Shown one piece after another: positions 63,736 through 64,000 of a stretch of 64,000 nucleotides of DNA (position 1 is its first letter; each line of letters starts with the position of its first letter). Location of the stretch: contig NSGV01000001.1 of assembly GCA_002300355.1 (NCBI GenBank), forward strand, positions 558,001 through 622,000. The letters run 5' to 3'. The translations under genes and the position numbers were made by a program. Under the pieces are notes generated by a model. The model saw nothing but the letters and a program-made list of their open reading frames with translations. It was not told the DNA's origin and did not search any database. The stretch is from Streptomyces sp. TLI_235. GTDB lineage: Bacteria; Actinomycetota; Actinomycetes; Streptomycetales; Streptomycetaceae.

Positions 63736-64000
63736 CAGCCCGGGCCCGCCCGCAGTGGGCGCATTGGTCCCGGTCGTTCAGCGCAACGAGCATGTGTGTC
63801 CGGCTCGACCTGTTGTCGAGCCGGCTGGCCGACGCCCTCGACCCGCGGGCCGGCCGGAGCTACCTCCATCGGGCGGACCATCGAGATCCGCGACGCCATC
63901 ATGACGCTTTCCGACCACGTATCGCCCGAGCTCCGTGCGCGGCCCAGGAGTACGTGCCCGAAGCTGGCCTCACCGGCAAGGCCCTCGGTCGGACCTCCGA
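63736..64000. other. Right edge, unassigned
   Basis: A minus-strand frame reads MLVALNDRDQCAHCGRARAA and stops at about 63737; its cysteine pair resembles a zinc-ribbon end, but no family is recognised. The plus strand near 63950 reads EAGLTGKALGR, slightly like a GAF domain end. Neither is strong enough to call. Confidence 0.3.

Noticed and set aside
1-64000. CRISPR arrays, tRNA or rRNA genes
   Set aside because: No regularly spaced direct repeats, no cloverleaf-like segments with CCA-type ends and no rRNA-like conserved blocks were recognised by reading.

Overview
The window reads as chromosomal DNA of a streptomycete-type actinomycete (Streptomyces, Kitasatospora or a close relative). G+C is very high, third codon positions are almost all G or C, and GTG and TTG starts are common. 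Typical families are present: an HTH-TPR regulator, a SigE-type sigma factor, a SpoIIE-type phosphatase with a GAF domain, DUF4389 and pirin/OsmC genes. No rRNA, tRNA or CRISPR array was seen.

Left part (1-19.2 kb) is mostly intact genes. It opens with a tightly overlapping minus-strand operon of a MoxR AAA+ ATPase and proteins that look like the beta-propeller-type (bpX) partners of MoxR-vWA ternary conflict systems. The operon runs off the left edge. Next come a secreted M64 peptidase, an HTH-TPR regulator, a divergent DUF35-like protein and class III aminotransferase with an Lrp regulator and striking operators between them, a large patatin-like protein, a SigE-like sigma factor with a membrane partner, a secreted tandem CBM20 protein, a LapA-like membrane protein, a frameshifted SDR gene, and a GNAT-OsmC-pirin operon.

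Middle part (19.6-31 kb) is an accessory zone. Two nearly identical 917-bp IS5-type elements flank a different IS5-type element. Then follow an unknown 178-aa protein, a lipoprotein between two Uma2 nuclease relics, a lower-GC patch with a small secreted protein, a sensor kinase next to an IS701-like element, and a decayed secreted repeat protein abutting a 5'-truncated slipin.

Right part (32-62 kb) resembles the oxygen-limitation/dormancy gene set known as the DosR regulon in Mycobacterium tuberculosis and the OsdR region in Streptomyces coelicolor. It holds universal stress proteins, Hsp20, Acg-type nitroreductase, nicotinate phosphoribosyltransferase, two P-type cation ATPases, flavodoxins, a hibernation factor, Rv2629-like baeRF proteins, and relics of PEP synthase, a second prolyl-tRNA synthetase, PfkB, FtsH, PspA and NiFe hydrogenase. 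The best functional candidate is the operon baeRF2-HPF-small ORF-baeRF2 (42.35-45.7 kb), which would pair ribosome hibernation with a Vms1/eRF1-like activity.

This dormancy region is heavily eroded. Single-base frameshifts, in-frame-domain deletions, one local inversion and deletion-fusion scars hit about fifteen genes. Both halves of a DosR/DosS-type two-component system survive only as fragments. True decay and poor sequence quality cannot be fully separated by eye, but large deletions of whole catalytic domains and the inversion are hard to explain as base-calling errors.
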